In this document: positions 8,240-16,966 of the stretch, piece by piece
Layout: each line of letters opens with the position of its first letter
How positions within the stretch are numbered: position 1 is the stretch's first letter
Assembly: GCA_004298435.1 (NCBI GenBank)
Contig: SCSF01000077.1
Span: forward strand, 1 to 40,484
Reading direction: 5' to 3'
Origin: Beijerinckiaceae bacterium
GTDB taxonomy: Bacteria; Pseudomonadota; Alphaproteobacteria; Rhizobiales; Beijerinckiaceae
Length of the DNA: 40,484 nucleotides
The notes under the pieces: generated by a model
What the model saw: only the letters and a program-made list of their open reading frames with translations
Database searches by the model: none
What the model was told of the DNA's origin: nothing
Made by a program: the position numbers and the translations under genes

Positions 8240-8356
8240 AGTGGGAAAGGATTTGTTGACCATGGGCGAGGAATGCCCAGGGTTGCGGTAACATCCGGAT
8301 AAGGATAACGCTTATACAACGGTCCAGCCACTGCCGCCGGACCGAGGTCAGGAGCG

Positions 8357-9838
8357 ATGTTCTTACGTTTCCACACTGACCGCCAAACCGACAGGCAGGC
8401 GGGGGAGCCGGGGTCTTTGACCGCCGGCCGCGTCGTTTTGCGGCGATCAGCCTTGATCGCCGGTGCTCTTCTGTTGCCCTTGTTTGTCGCTGCCTGCGGC
8501 GAGTCTCCCGGCGTTTTGAACGAGCGGGCCTATCAGCCGCTGTCGCCGCAACTCCTCGCCCTGATGAAGGCAAAAGGCACGACGCCGCAAGCGCCGGTCA
8601 TGCTCCGCGCCTTCAAGAAGGAGGCCGAGGTCCAGGTCTGGAAGGCAAAGGCGGACGGTCATTATGTCCTGCTCAAGACCTATCCGATCTGCCGCTGGTC
8701 GGGTCAGCTCGGGCCGAAGACGCACGAAGGCGATCGTCAGGTGCCGGAGGGCTTTTATACGATCGGCCCGGCGCAGATGAATCCGCGCTCGAATTATTAC
8801 CTGTCCTTCAACGTCGGTTATCCCAACACCTATGATCGCGCGCACGGCTATACGGGCGGCAACATCATGGTGCATGGCGTGTGCTCGTCGGCCGGTTGTT
8901 TTTCGATGACCGACAAGCAGATTGCAGAGATCTATGCGATCGCGCGCGAGGCATTCCAGGGTGGCCAGAAATCGATCCAGATGGAGTCGCTGCCGTTCCA
9001 TATGACGGCTGAGAATCTCGCCAAATACAGGCTCGATCCGAACATCGCGTTCTGGAAGGAGTTGAAAGTCGGCGACGATAACTTCAAGGTCACGAAAGAA
9101 CCCGTCGTCGTCGGTGTCTGCAACAAACATTATGTCTTCAATGCCGTGCCGGCCAACGGCGGCAGCTTCGATCCGACTGGCCCTTGCCCGCAACTGAAGC
9201 GCGATGAGAGAGTTGCGCTCGCGGTCGCTGCGAAACAGGCCGATGACAATGCGAAGGTGGCGCAACTCGTGGCCGGGGGCGTGCGCCCCGTCCATACGGT
9301 CTATGCCGATGGCGGGCAGAACCCGAAGTTCGCGTCGTTCAAAACCGATGTGAGCCGGCCCGATGCGCTGGCCGCAGGCGCAATCGACATGCCGCTCGAT
9401 CAGGGCCGCAAGTTCAAGGCGAAGACGCGTGCGCAGTTGCAGGCGGCTGAACGCAAGGCCGACGCTGCGGCAAAAACCGCTGAGCGCAAGGCTGCTGCCG
9501 CGCATGCCTTTGCCTATAGCGAGCCTACCGCCCCGCAAAGCCAGCCGGCGGCCCAGCCGCGCACGGCGGAATCGTCCGCCATGTCGGGCCTTGGACATCT
9601 CTTCGCTTCGCGCGCTCCGGCCCGGCCAGCGGCCTCGCCGGCCACGCAAACGTCAAAAGCGCAGCCCGCGAAGAGCGAACAGGCAACGGGGGCGCCCCTG
9701 CCGCCGAACCGCACCGGCAAGATTGAGGCTTCGCAAGTGGAAACGCCGAAGCCAGTGCAGGCTGCTCCAAAGCCGACGCAGGAAGCGGGCATGCCGCTCA
9801 GCCTGCCGAATTTCTCGGCTTTCATGGGCGGGCATTAA
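8357..9838 (+). CDS. L,D-transpeptidase (YkuD) family lipoprotein
   Basis: 493 residues from the ATG at 8357. A TTG at 8417 is an alternative start that puts the signal peptide at a more normal place. Signal sequence [16 protein letters not shown] with a lipobox (Cys 47) predicts a lipoprotein. The catalytic region contains [13 protein letters not shown] and [15 protein letters not shown], the His and SxGC motif of YkuD peptidoglycan L,D-transpeptidases. The C-terminal ~150 residues are Ala/Pro/Lys-rich low-complexity sequence. The family cross-links peptidoglycan or attaches proteins to it; the exact reaction is unknown here. Its stop codon overlaps the convergent queC stop by two bases. Confidence 0.85.
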   Translation: MFLRFHTDRQTDRQAGEPGSLTAGRVVLRRSALIAGALLLPLFVAACGESPGVLNERAYQPLSPQLLALMKAKGTTPQAPVMLRAFKKEAEVQVWKAKADGHYVLLKTYPICRWSGQLGPKTHEGDRQVPEGFYTIGPAQMNPRSNYYLSFNVGYPNTYDRAHGYTGGNIMVHGVCSSAGCFSMTDKQIAEIYAIAREAFQGGQKSIQMESLPFHMTAENLAKYRLDPNIAFWKELKVGDDNFKVTKEPVVVGVCNKHYVFNAVPANGGSFDPTGPCPQLKRDERVALAVAAKQADDNAKVAQLVAGGVRPVHTVYADGGQNPKFASFKTDVSRPDALAAGAIDMPLDQGRKFKAKTRAQLQAAERKADAAAKTAERKAAAAHAFAYSEPTAPQSQPAAQPRTAESSAMSGLGHLFASRAPARPAASPATQTSKAQPAKSEQATGAPLPPNRTGKIEASQVETPKPVQAAPKPTQEAGMPLSLPNFSAFMGGH

Positions 9839-10533
9839 ACTTTTTCGGCGCGGTATTTTTTCCAGCCCCCGGCGCGTAACTGGCAGGCGGGGCACGCGCC
9901 GCAGCCATAGCCCCAGTCCCATTTGCGGCTGCGCTCGCCGAGATAGCAGCTATGCGTCGCCTCGATGACGAGTTCGACGAGCGCCTTGCCGCCGAGCGTT
10001 TCCGCGAGACGCCATGTGTCGCCTTTGTCGAGCCACATGAGCGGCGTCTCGACAACGAAGTTCTTCTCCATGCCGAGGTTCAGGGCGACCTGCATCGCCT
10101 TCAAAGTGTCGTCGCGGCAATCCGGATAGCCGGAATAATCCGTCTCGCACATGCCGCCGATGAGGTGGCGCAGTCCGCGCCGAAAGGCGACCGCAGCGGC
10201 CAGCGTGAAAAACATGAGATTACGGCCGGGCACGAAGGTGTTCGGCAGACCTTTTTCATCGGCGATGATCGCTATGTCGCGGGTCATGGCAGTGGCGGAA
10301 ATTTCGCCGAGGATGCCGAGATCGAGCAGATGGTCGTCGCCAAGGCGCGCCGCCCATTGCGGATCGAGTTTGACGATTTCGCTGCGGATTATGCTGCGCT
10401 GGTCGAGTTCGACCCTGTGGCGCTGCCGGTAATCGAAGCCGATTGTTTCGACGCGCTCGAAACGCGCGAGCGCCCATGCGAGGCAGGTCGTCGAATCCTG
10501 TCCGCCGGAGAAAAGCACCAATGCGGTCATCAT
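9835..10533 (-). CDS. queC: 7-cyano-7-deazaguanine synthase QueC
   Basis: 232 residues from 10533; an ATG at 10530 is equally good. An ATP-pyrophosphatase P-loop motif [12 protein letters not shown] lies at the N terminus. Also seen are [18 protein letters not shown], the [12 protein letters not shown] substrate loop and the zinc-binding cysteines in [13 protein letters not shown]. It converts 7-carboxy-7-deazaguanine to preQ0 in queuosine biosynthesis. The frame stays open upstream through the REP palindrome at 10542-10563, but that part is not protein-like. No other queuosine gene is nearby. Confidence 0.95.
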   Translation of the reverse strand: MMTALVLFSGGQDSTTCLAWALARFERVETIGFDYRQRHRVELDQRSIIRSEIVKLDPQWAARLGDDHLLDLGILGEISATAMTRDIAIIADEKGLPNTFVPGRNLMFFTLAAAVAFRRGLRHLIGGMCETDYSGYPDCRDDTLKAMQVALNLGMEKNFVVETPLMWLDKGDTWRLAETLGGKALVELVIEATHSCYLGERSRKWDWGYGCGACPACQLRAGGWKKYRAEKV

Positions 10534-10541
10534 GGGGCCTC

Positions 10542-10673
10542 GGGCCGCGGACCTCTGGTCCGCTTTAGAAAAAATTCTAGAAGACCGTACCATGGCCAAT
10601 CATCATGGGCGGACCGGAGGTCCGCGGTCCGGAATCTCTTGCGCTGTTATTGGACCGCGGACCTCTGGTCCGC
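10542..10673. repeat. REP palindromes, left cluster of a REPtron (three units)
   Basis: Three copies of a 22-base unit with stem GCGGACC / GGTCCGC: 10542-10563 (plus), 10609-10630 (inverted) and 10652-10673 (plus). Loops are TCT, GGA and TCT. The alternating orientation and their position beside a RAYT gene are typical of REP/BIME arrays. The first unit starts 9 bases upstream of the queC start codon. Confidence 0.85.
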
Positions 10674-10695
10674 AAGAAAAAGTCCGGGGGAGCGA

Positions 10696-11264
10696 ATGGG
10701 GGCCGATCATCGTGCGGCGAAGGGTTGGCACTCGCGCGGTTACATTCTGCATTTCGACTCGCCTGAAACCATACAGCACATCGTCTTCAGGACGTATGGC
10801 AGCCTTCCGAAGTTTGTGACCGAAGCGCTTCCCGTTGATCCCGCATTGCGCCGGACAGCGATCGACAACTTGCTGGATCAAGGCGAGCACGGGTCAGCCT
10901 TGCTCGATAGAGCAGCGGCTCGGATCGTCGAACAGGCGCTGCTCTCATTTGATCGAATAAGGTATGATCTTTTGGCGTGGTGCATCATGCCAAATCACGT
11001 CCATGTGGTGATCAATCCATATGAAGGTCACCACATAGGCGATCTCGTGCGGTCCTGGGAAATGTTCCCGGACACGAAATCAACAGGGTGTTTGGCAGAG
11101 CGGGACCGTTTTGGACGCGCGATTATTTCGATCGCTTCATGCGCGACGAAGATCATCTCGCCAGGACGCTGCACTATGTGGAGGCCAATCCGGTCAAGGC
11201 TGGCCTTGTGACGGAGGCCGCCGATTGGCTATTTTCGTCGGCCCACCACCGGCAGAAGATTTAG
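10696..11264 (+). pseudogene. REP-associated tyrosine transposase (RAYT), frameshifted
   Basis: Starts at the ATG at 10696 after a GGGGGAG ribosome-binding site. RGYILHFDSPETIQHIVFRTYGSLP and WCIMPNHVHVVI (the HUH motif HVH) identify an IS200-like Y1 transposase of the RAYT type. The frame is correct to about 11060; after that the family-typical GHEINRVFGRAGPFW, TRDYFDRF and HYVEANPVKAGL continue in another frame to the TAG at 11262-11264. One base is missing near 11060-11063, most simply one A of an A-run after SW-E. The tyrosine region (RDYFDRF / HYVEANP) lies after the shift. Flanked by five REP palindromes that such proteins recognise. Confidence 0.85.
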
Positions 11265-11269
11265 GATGA

Positions 11270-11332
11270 GCGGACCAGAGGTCCGCGGTCCAGGTTTGGT
11301 CCGCTGCCTCGGACCGCGGACCTCCGGTCCGC
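11270..11332. repeat. REP palindromes, right cluster of a REPtron (two units)
   Basis: Units at 11270-11291 (inverted, loop AGA) and 11311-11332 (plus, loop TCC), with the same GCGGACC / GGTCCGC stem as the left cluster and a partial TTGGTCCGC between them. The last unit ends 48 bases upstream of the SRP RNA. Confidence 0.85.
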
Positions 11333-11344
11333 ATTTCCCCTCTA

Positions 11345-11373
11345 TTGCGCAATCGCCCCCGATAGTCCAAATA
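11345..11373 (+). promoter_or_regulatory. Possible promoter of the SRP RNA gene
   Basis: TTGCGC at 11345-11350 and CAAATA at 11368-11373 are 17 bases apart, and the latter ends 6 bases before the mature RNA 5' end. Weak match to the -35/-10 consensus, but it is the only space left between the REP cluster and the RNA. Confidence 0.3.
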
Positions 11374-11379
11374 AGGCTC

Positions 11380-11473
11380 GGGAGGTTGGCGGTGGACGCA
11401 CCACTCGCCAACCGGGTCAGGTCCGGAAGGAAGCAGCCCTAACGAGACCGGGCGGGTCTCTGTCCAGCCTCCC
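11380..11473 (+). ncRNA. ffs: Signal recognition particle RNA, small bacterial (4.5S) type
   Basis: The 5' GGGAGG pairs with CCTCCC at the 3' end. The conserved apical domain is present: GGTCAGGTCCGGAAGGAAGC with the GGAA tetraloop and the asymmetric AGCAGCCC side. The RNA binds Ffh and forms the SRP that works with FtsY, which is encoded at 38294-39496. Location directly before dnaX-ybaB-recR is conserved in alphaproteobacteria. Ends are estimated from the terminal pairing. Confidence 0.93.
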
Positions 11474-11567
11474 ACTTTCGATCCAGCCCGGCGCGAGCCG
11501 GCCGATGCCTCGCGAGCTTCGGCCCTCGGCCAAACGTAGAGCTTCTTTCATCAAGCAATCGCCTGGC

Positions 11568-11602
11568 CCAAGGTTGACGTCCCGGCCAAGGTTGACGTCC
11601 CG
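11568..11602 (+). repeat. Tandem 18-base direct repeat upstream of dnaX
   Basis: CCAAGGTTGACGTCCCG occurs at 11568-11584 and again at 11586-11602. Each copy carries a TTGACG that could serve as a -35 element. Ends 17 bases before the dnaX start. Confidence 0.8.
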
Positions 11603-11619
11603 ACAAGGAGGCCGAAGCG

Positions 11620-13443
11620 ATGGCCGATGATCGCGACGCAGCAGCCGCCGCGCCGAGTTTCGGTTTGGATCAGCCGGCTCCTGCCGCGCCCTATCGCGTT
11701 CTTGCCCGGAAATACCGCCCCTCAAGCTTCGAGGATCTCATTGGCCAGGAGGCCATGGTGAAGACCCTCGCGAATGCTTTCGAGCTGGGACGCATCCATC
11801 AGGCCTATATGCTCACCGGCGTCCGCGGCATCGGCAAGACCACGACGGCGCGCATTCTGGCGCGGGCCTTCAATTATGAAGTTCCGGCGCATGACGGCAA
11901 GCCCGCGATCAACCGGCCGACGATCACCATGCCCGAACTCGGCGTGCATTGTCAGGCGATCATCGAATCCCGGCATGTCGATGTGATCGAGATGGATGCC
12001 GCGTCGCATACCAGCATCGAGGATGTGCGCGAGATCATCGAGGCGATTCACTATCGCCCGGTTATGGCGCGCACCAAGGTCTATATCATCGACGAAGTTC
12101 ACATGCTCTCGAAGTCTGCCTTCAACGGCCTGTTGAAGACGCTCGAAGAGCCGCCGGAGCATGCGCGCTTCATTTTCGCGACGACCGAGATCGAGAAAGT
12201 GCCGGTCACGGTGCGCTCGCGCTGCCAGCGTTTCGATCTGCGCCGCATCGATGCCGATGTCCTCGTTGCGCATCTGGCTTCGATCTGCGCCAAAGAGTCC
12301 GTCGCCATCGAACCGGAAGCGCTGGCCCTGATAGCCCGCGCCGCGGAAGGCTCCGTCCGCGACGCGCTCTCGCTTCTCGATCAGGCAATCGCCTATGGCG
12401 GCGGGGTTGCCGGCAGCAGCATCGAGGCCGCTGGCATAAGGCGCATGCTTGGCCTCGCCGACCGCTCCCGCGTCATTGATCTCTTTGCGCAACTCATGGC
12501 CGGCGACATCGCGGCGGCGTTGACGGATCTGAAAACGCTCTACGAGGCAGGGGCCGATCCGGGGCAGATCCTCGTCGAGCTTGCCGAGTTCACGCATTTC
12601 GTCACGCGGCTCAAGCTCGTTCCCCAATCCGGCGATGATCCCATTGTGACCGAGGATGAACGCCGTCGCGGTGACGAATTCGCCAAGGCTCTCTCCACGC
12701 AGGTTCTCACCCGCGCCTGGCAGTTGCTGCTGAAAGGCGTGCAGGAGATGAAGGATTCGCCGCGCCCGCTCGCTACGGCGGATATGGTGCTGGTGCGGCT
12801 CGCCCATGCGGCGGATCTGCCGACGCTGGACGATGCCTTGCGGCAACTGTCTAATCTCAGGGCCGGCGCGGACGCGGGTGCGCCGCCGCCAGGCCGTCCG
12901 CCGAGTGGCGGGTCACGTTCCGTCATGGCCGTCGGCGGCGATGTCTCAGGCATTTCGGTAGCCGCGTCGCCCGTGCCTTCGCAAGCGCCGGAAATGCGCC
13001 TTGCCTCGCTTGAGGATGTCGTTGCGCTTGCCGCGAAGCATCGCGACATTCAGTTGAAGCTCGCTCTCGAACAGGATGTCCGAATCGTCAGGTTCGAACA
13101 GGGGGCGATCGAGTTTTCGCAGAGCAGCCGCGCCTCGCCGCAATTGGCGCAGACCCTGACGCGTCGCCTGCAAGAGTGGACCGGTACACGCTGGATGGTC
13201 GCGGTTTCGAATGAGGCCGGCGCGCCGACCCTCAAGGAACAGCGGGATGCCGAAGCCGCCGCCGCCATGCAGGGCGTGCGGGCGCTGCCGCTCGTCAGTA
13301 AGGTGCTCGAACAGTTCCCCGGAGCGGAGATCGTCGCGGTGCGCAGCGGCGAAGACGCTGCCGCATCCGATGCAGGAACGACGGGTGCGGGCGATGATGA
13401 GGTCTCTTACGCCGATCAGATCTCCGGTGAAGACGATCTCTGA
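11620..13443 (+). CDS. dnaX: DNA polymerase III subunit gamma/tau
   Basis: 607 residues, ATG after AAGGAGG with 8-base spacing. The AAA+ clamp-loader ATPase has Walker A GVRGIGKTTTAR, Walker B VYIIDEVHMLS, sensor 1 FATTEIEKVP and the SRC arginine finger (VRSRCQRFDLR). The zinc-module cysteines of the E. coli protein are absent, replaced by the insertion INRPTITMPELGVHCQAI, as in other alphaproteobacteria. The C-terminal part holds a proline/glycine linker (~residues 425-460) and a tau-like domain. It loads the sliding clamp and organises the replisome. Followed by ybaB and recR, the conserved order. Confidence 0.96.
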   Translation: MADDRDAAAAAPSFGLDQPAPAAPYRVLARKYRPSSFEDLIGQEAMVKTLANAFELGRIHQAYMLTGVRGIGKTTTARILARAFNYEVPAHDGKPAINRPTITMPELGVHCQAIIESRHVDVIEMDAASHTSIEDVREIIEAIHYRPVMARTKVYIIDEVHMLSKSAFNGLLKTLEEPPEHARFIFATTEIEKVPVTVRSRCQRFDLRRIDADVLVAHLASICAKESVAIEPEALALIARAAEGSVRDALSLLDQAIAYGGGVAGSSIEAAGIRRMLGLADRSRVIDLFAQLMAGDIAAALTDLKTLYEAGADPGQILVELAEFTHFVTRLKLVPQSGDDPIVTEDERRRGDEFAKALSTQVLTRAWQLLLKGVQEMKDSPRPLATADMVLVRLAHAADLPTLDDALRQLSNLRAGADAGAPPPGRPPSGGSRSVMAVGGDVSGISVAASPVPSQAPEMRLASLEDVVALAAKHRDIQLKLALEQDVRIVRFEQGAIEFSQSSRASPQLAQTLTRRLQEWTGTRWMVAVSNEAGAPTLKEQRDAEAAAAMQGVRALPLVSKVLEQFPGAEIVAVRSGEDAAASDAGTTGAGDDEVSYADQISGEDDL

Positions 13444-13478
13444 CAGCGGTAAAATCGAAAATTGAGAAAGGAAGCGCC

Positions 13479-13799
13479 ATGCGCGATGTGATGGGCCTGA
13501 TGAAGCAGGCGCAAGCCATGCAGACCAAGATGCAGGAAATGCAGGCCGAGCTTGAACGCGTTGAGGTCGAGGGTCAGTCCGGCGGCGGCGTCGTCCGAAT
13601 CACGCTCACGGCCAAGGGGCACATGAAGGGCCTCGTCATCGACGACAGCCTGCTGGTGCCGGGCGAGAAGGAAATCCTTGAGGATCTGATTCTTGCCGCG
13701 CATGAGGATGCGCGCAAAAAGGCCGAGCGCCTCATGGAAGAAAAGATGCAGGAGGTGACGGCTGGCCTGCCGCTGCCGCCCGGCATGAAGTTGTTCTAG
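13479..13799 (+). CDS. ybaB: YbaB/EbfC nucleoid-associated protein
   Basis: 106 residues, MRDVMGLMKQAQAMQTKMQEMQAELERVEVEG with the SGGGVVRITLTAKGHMKGLVIDDSL core and DLILAAHEDARKKAERLMEEKM, the standard family sequence. A small dimeric DNA-binding protein of the nucleoid. 35 bases after dnaX and 27 before recR, so probably one transcript. Confidence 0.93.
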   Translation: MRDVMGLMKQAQAMQTKMQEMQAELERVEVEGQSGGGVVRITLTAKGHMKGLVIDDSLLVPGEKEILEDLILAAHEDARKKAERLMEEKMQEVTAGLPLPPGMKLF

Positions 13800-13826
13800 G
13801 CCGTTTCGGTTACAGGCATAGCAGCG

Positions 13827-14432
13827 ATGGCGGAGCGCATAGCCGGCCCCGAGATCGAACGGCTCATTCAATTGCTGGCGCGCCTGCCTGGCCTTGGCCC
13901 GCGTTCGGCCCGCCGTGCCGCGCTGCATCTGCTGCGCAAGCGTGAGGAACTGCTTGGGCCGTTGGCGGATGCCATGCAGGTTGCGCGCGAGAAGATCGTC
14001 GTCTGCTCGGCTTGCGGCAATATCGACAGTTGCGATCCCTGCACGCTCTGCCGCGATGAGAGACGCAATCCAAAGCTGCTTGTCGTCGTCGAGACAGTTG
14101 CGGATCTCTGGGCGCTGGAGCGCGCCAAGGCGGTTTCCGCGCGCTACCATGTGCTCGGCGGAACGCTGTCGCCGCTCGACGGCATCGGCCCAAAGGATCT
14201 CAATCTTGTGAATTTGCCGGAGCGCGTGGCGTCGGGGCAGATCGAGGAGGTGATTCTCGCGGTCAACGCCACCGTCGATGGCCAGACGACGGCGCATTAC
14301 ATCACCGAGCTTTTGAATCATCTGCCTGTGCGGATCACCCGTCTGGCGCATGGCGTACCGGTTGGCGGCGAACTCGATTATCTGGACGAAGGCACGCTGG
14401 CCGCCGCGATGCGCAGCCGCACGGATTTCTAG
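13827..14432 (+). CDS. recR: Recombination mediator protein RecR
   Basis: 201 residues. Order: N-terminal helix-hairpin-helix ([20 protein letters not shown]), zinc finger [16 protein letters not shown], then a Toprim domain ([38 protein letters not shown]). Acts with RecF/RecO to load RecA at single-stranded gaps. The length matches the family. Last gene of the dnaX-ybaB-recR group. Confidence 0.96.
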   Translation: MAERIAGPEIERLIQLLARLPGLGPRSARRAALHLLRKREELLGPLADAMQVAREKIVVCSACGNIDSCDPCTLCRDERRNPKLLVVVETVADLWALERAKAVSARYHVLGGTLSPLDGIGPKDLNLVNLPERVASGQIEEVILAVNATVDGQTTAHYITELLNHLPVRITRLAHGVPVGGELDYLDEGTLAAAMRSRTDF

Positions 14433-14481
14433 AGCCCGTTTCGATTCTGAGAGAACCAGAATCCAGCCCATCAAAGAACTG

Positions 14482-14534
14482 AGCGCTTTTGCTGCCTGAT
14501 CGAAGTTTCGCTTCGTCAGGACCAGCAAAACGCT
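14482..14534. repeat. Imperfect inverted repeat downstream of recR
   Basis: AGCGCTTTTGCTG pairs imperfectly with CCAGCAAAACGCT, enclosing CCTGA-t-CGAAG / CTTCG-TCAGG. A 50-base nested hairpin without a T-run. A smaller hairpin GATTCTG / CAGAATC lies just before it (~14443-14463). Confidence 0.65.
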
Positions 14535-14547
14535 GCGTCACGCCATA

Positions 14548-14649
14548 TAGCGTTTCCCAGCGAAGTGGCTCCCGGTTCGCGTAAAGGAAACGCGTCAACA
14601 AAAAAATAGAGCCTGGGTTCTGATCCCATCAGAACCCAAATGGTTCTAG
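14548..14649 (+). repeat. RIME-like two-hairpin intergenic repeat, copy C
   Basis: Full-length copy, TAGCGTTT... to ...GGTTCTAG. The first stem is GCGTTTCC / GGAAACGC, where other copies have GCGTTTTC / GAAAACGC. The second hairpin is GGGTTCTGAT-CCC-ATCAGAACCC. Confidence 0.85.
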
Positions 14650-14741
14650 TTGACGTTTCGTTCATTCTATTCGCTGCAAATTTATTCACTCTTTTCACCT
14701 AGAACTTGGGGCTGGGCCAAATCGGAATATGGGCTGTCGAA

Positions 14742-14830
14742 CCGCGCTCAACAGCGGACGGCCTCCCGCAGGCGAGCACCAGCAAGGTGCAGTGGCGGGA
14801 GTGCGGCACGGCGATGCAAAGTCGCACGGC
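14742..14830 (+). promoter_or_regulatory. Candidate structured 5' leader of the chemoreceptor gene
   Basis: Adjacent stems: CCGC / GCGG (14742-14757); CTCCCGC / GCGGGAG (14763-14801) enclosing GCACC-AGCAA-GGTGC (14776-14790); and GCGA / TCGC (14811-14825) with TGCAAAG in the loop. Ends about 40 bases before the mcp start. The GATGCAAAG segment recalls a piece of the GEMM-I (c-di-GMP) aptamer, but the matching GGCAAACC part was not found. A covariance search would decide. Confidence 0.3.
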
Positions 14831-14868
14831 TTGAGGCGGGGGCGGCCGGAATTAAAGAGGGGGGGAGC

Positions 14869-16800
14869 ATGCTCTCGACAAATTTGACGATCTCAAAAAA
14901 AATCGCCGTCGCCTTCGGTTGCGTGCTGTTCATCGTGGCAACGACCAGCATCTTTGTCTTCGGCGCCGTCCGCAGGGCAGAGACGGCTGCGAAGGCCTAC
15001 GGGCAGGCCAATCAGGTCATTGCTGATTTCGAACGCGCCATAGCGACTCAGTTCGACGAATCGCATGTCGTGCGTGGCTATCTCCTCACCAACGGCGTCG
15101 CGCGCCACGCCATGCTTTACCACAAGGACGTGCAGGAATTCGCCAGGCACCTGGGAGAAGCGCGGGCGCATGCCGCGGGCAATCCCGCAATGCTCGCCGA
15201 ACTCGACAAGCTTGAGACCGCCAACATCAACTGGCGCCATGAGATCGGCGATAAGGAAATCGCTCTCGGCCATGATCCGAAGACGCTGCCGGACGCGATC
15301 GCCATCGCCCGTTCAGCGCACAGCTCGGAGATGATGAAGGCTTTCCGCGCCGTGGCTGCCGACGCAAGGGCGAAGTTCCATGCCTGGGCCGATGCCGCGC
15401 ATGACAGCGAAGCCAATACGATGTGGTTCATGCAGCTCTCGCAGATCATCGGCACGCTGTTGGCCCTGATGGTTGCGGTGATTGCCGGCTATCAACTGTC
15501 GCGGCGAATTGCATTTCCGATCCGCATCCTCAACAACTGCATGAAGGCTTTGGCCGACGGCAATACGCGCGTCGACATTCCCCGCATGGGCGAGGGCGAC
15601 GAGATCAGCGAAATGGTCGATATGGTGCAGACCTTCAAGACCAATGCGATCGAAAAGGATCGTCTCGAAGCCGAAGCCGCCGAACGCCGCCGCCAGGCGG
15701 AGGAAGAGCGTGTCCGCCAGGAAATCGAAACGCAGAAGTACATCGATGCGCATAATCGCTTTGTCGGAGCGATCACGGGCGCGCTGGAGCGTCTTTCGGA
15801 AGGTGATCTCACCTGCCGGATGAGCGAGGCCTTTTCGGAGGAATACGAGAAGATCCGCGCCAACTTCAACGTCTCGGCCGACAAGCTGCAACAGGTGATG
15901 ATGAGCGTCGCCGCCAATACGCATGCGATCCGCTCCGGCTCGACCGAAATCGCTGTCGCCGCCGACGATCTTTCGCGCCGCACGGAGCAGCAGGCGGCGA
16001 GCCTTGAGGAAACCGCCGCGGCGCTCGGCGAGATTACGTCGACTGTGCGCAAGACCGCGAACGGCGCGACCCATGCTCGCGAAGTCGTCTCCGTCGCGAA
16101 ATCCGACGCGGAAAAGGGCAGCGGCGTGGTGCGCCGCGCGATTACCGCGATGAGCGGGATCGAAAAATCCTCGCAGCAGATCGGTCAGATCATCGGCGTT
16201 ATCGACGAAATCGCCTTCCAGACGAATCTCCTCGCCCTGAACGCCGGCGTGGAAGCGGCGCGGGCCGGCGACGCGGGCCGCGGGTTCGCAGTTGTGGCGT
16301 CCGAGGTTCGGGCTCTTGCGCAGCGCTCGGCCGAGGCCGCCAAGGAGATCAAGGGGCTGATTTCCGCTTCGACCGCGCAGGTGGAAGAGGGCGTCGATCT
16401 CGTTGCCGAAACTGGAAAGGCTCTGGAGCGGATCTTCACCCAGGTCGCCGAGATCGACACGATCGTCTCGGAAATCGCGACCTCGGCGCAGGATCAGGCG
16501 ACGGGGCTGCAAGAGGTCAACACCGCCGTCACGCAGATGGATCAGGTGACCCAGCAGAACGCCGCGATGGTCGAGGAGTCCACAGCCGCAAGCCACACGC
16601 TGTCGCTGGAGAGCGAAGAGCTGACGAAGCTCGTGGGACGCTTCCGGGTGGGCGAGCATGGAGCGTCGCAAGGCGACCAGGTGGTGGCGATGCGCGGAGG
16701 CGGCAAATCCACCCCGCGTCCGGCACTCAAGACGGTCGCGCAGCGTGGCTCGGCGAAGCCGCAAGTCCGGCAGCAGCAGGACGAGTGGGAGGAATTTTGA
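14869..16800 (+). CDS. Methyl-accepting chemotaxis protein
   Basis: 643 residues from the ATG at 14869, which follows GAGGGGGGGAGC; a longer upstream frame is not protein-like. First membrane helix ~residues 10-30, a periplasmic ~155-residue helical sensor region (CHASE3-like in look), second helix ~residues 187-209, then HAMP. The signalling tip contains DEIAFQTNLLALNAGVEAAR and GRGFAVVASEVRALAQRSAE. The last residues DEWEEF match the C-terminal xWxxF tether that binds CheR/CheB. First gene of the chemotaxis cluster and the likely input to the CheA encoded downstream. Ligand unknown. Confidence 0.93.
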   Translation: MLSTNLTISKKIAVAFGCVLFIVATTSIFVFGAVRRAETAAKAYGQANQVIADFERAIATQFDESHVVRGYLLTNGVARHAMLYHKDVQEFARHLGEARAHAAGNPAMLAELDKLETANINWRHEIGDKEIALGHDPKTLPDAIAIARSAHSSEMMKAFRAVAADARAKFHAWADAAHDSEANTMWFMQLSQIIGTLLALMVAVIAGYQLSRRIAFPIRILNNCMKALADGNTRVDIPRMGEGDEISEMVDMVQTFKTNAIEKDRLEAEAAERRRQAEEERVRQEIETQKYIDAHNRFVGAITGALERLSEGDLTCRMSEAFSEEYEKIRANFNVSADKLQQVMMSVAANTHAIRSGSTEIAVAADDLSRRTEQQAASLEETAAALGEITSTVRKTANGATHAREVVSVAKSDAEKGSGVVRRAITAMSGIEKSSQQIGQIIGVIDEIAFQTNLLALNAGVEAARAGDAGRGFAVVASEVRALAQRSAEAAKEIKGLISASTAQVEEGVDLVAETGKALERIFTQVAEIDTIVSEIATSAQDQATGLQEVNTAVTQMDQVTQQNAAMVEESTAASHTLSLESEELTKLVGRFRVGEHGASQGDQVVAMRGGGKSTPRPALKTVAQRGSAKPQVRQQQDEWEEF

Positions 16801-16966
16801 GACCCATAAATCAGGCCGCCAGGACCTGACCCGACAAGACTTGCCGCCAGAGAATGAACTTCTGGCGGCGATCAACAGGAACCCGCAAATCCATCCTTGA
16901 ACCTCACCGCTGATCTCAAACGCAGGGCCTGTGTCCCGGCACTTTTGCGGATAGGGAAATCTCGCA

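Noticed and set aside
9952-11211. 419-codon plus-strand open frame considered as one gene
   Set aside because: Its first half is antisense to queC and its second half is the RAYT transposase, which starts at 10696; the frame is open only by chance.
14811-14830. GATGCAAAG loop considered as proof of a c-di-GMP riboswitch
   Set aside because: The second conserved half of the aptamer was not found; kept only as a structured-leader candidate.
14650-14868. N-terminal extension of the chemoreceptor
   Set aside because: No ribosome-binding site, composition unlike a chemoreceptor, and a strong GGGGGGAG site sits before the ATG at 14869.
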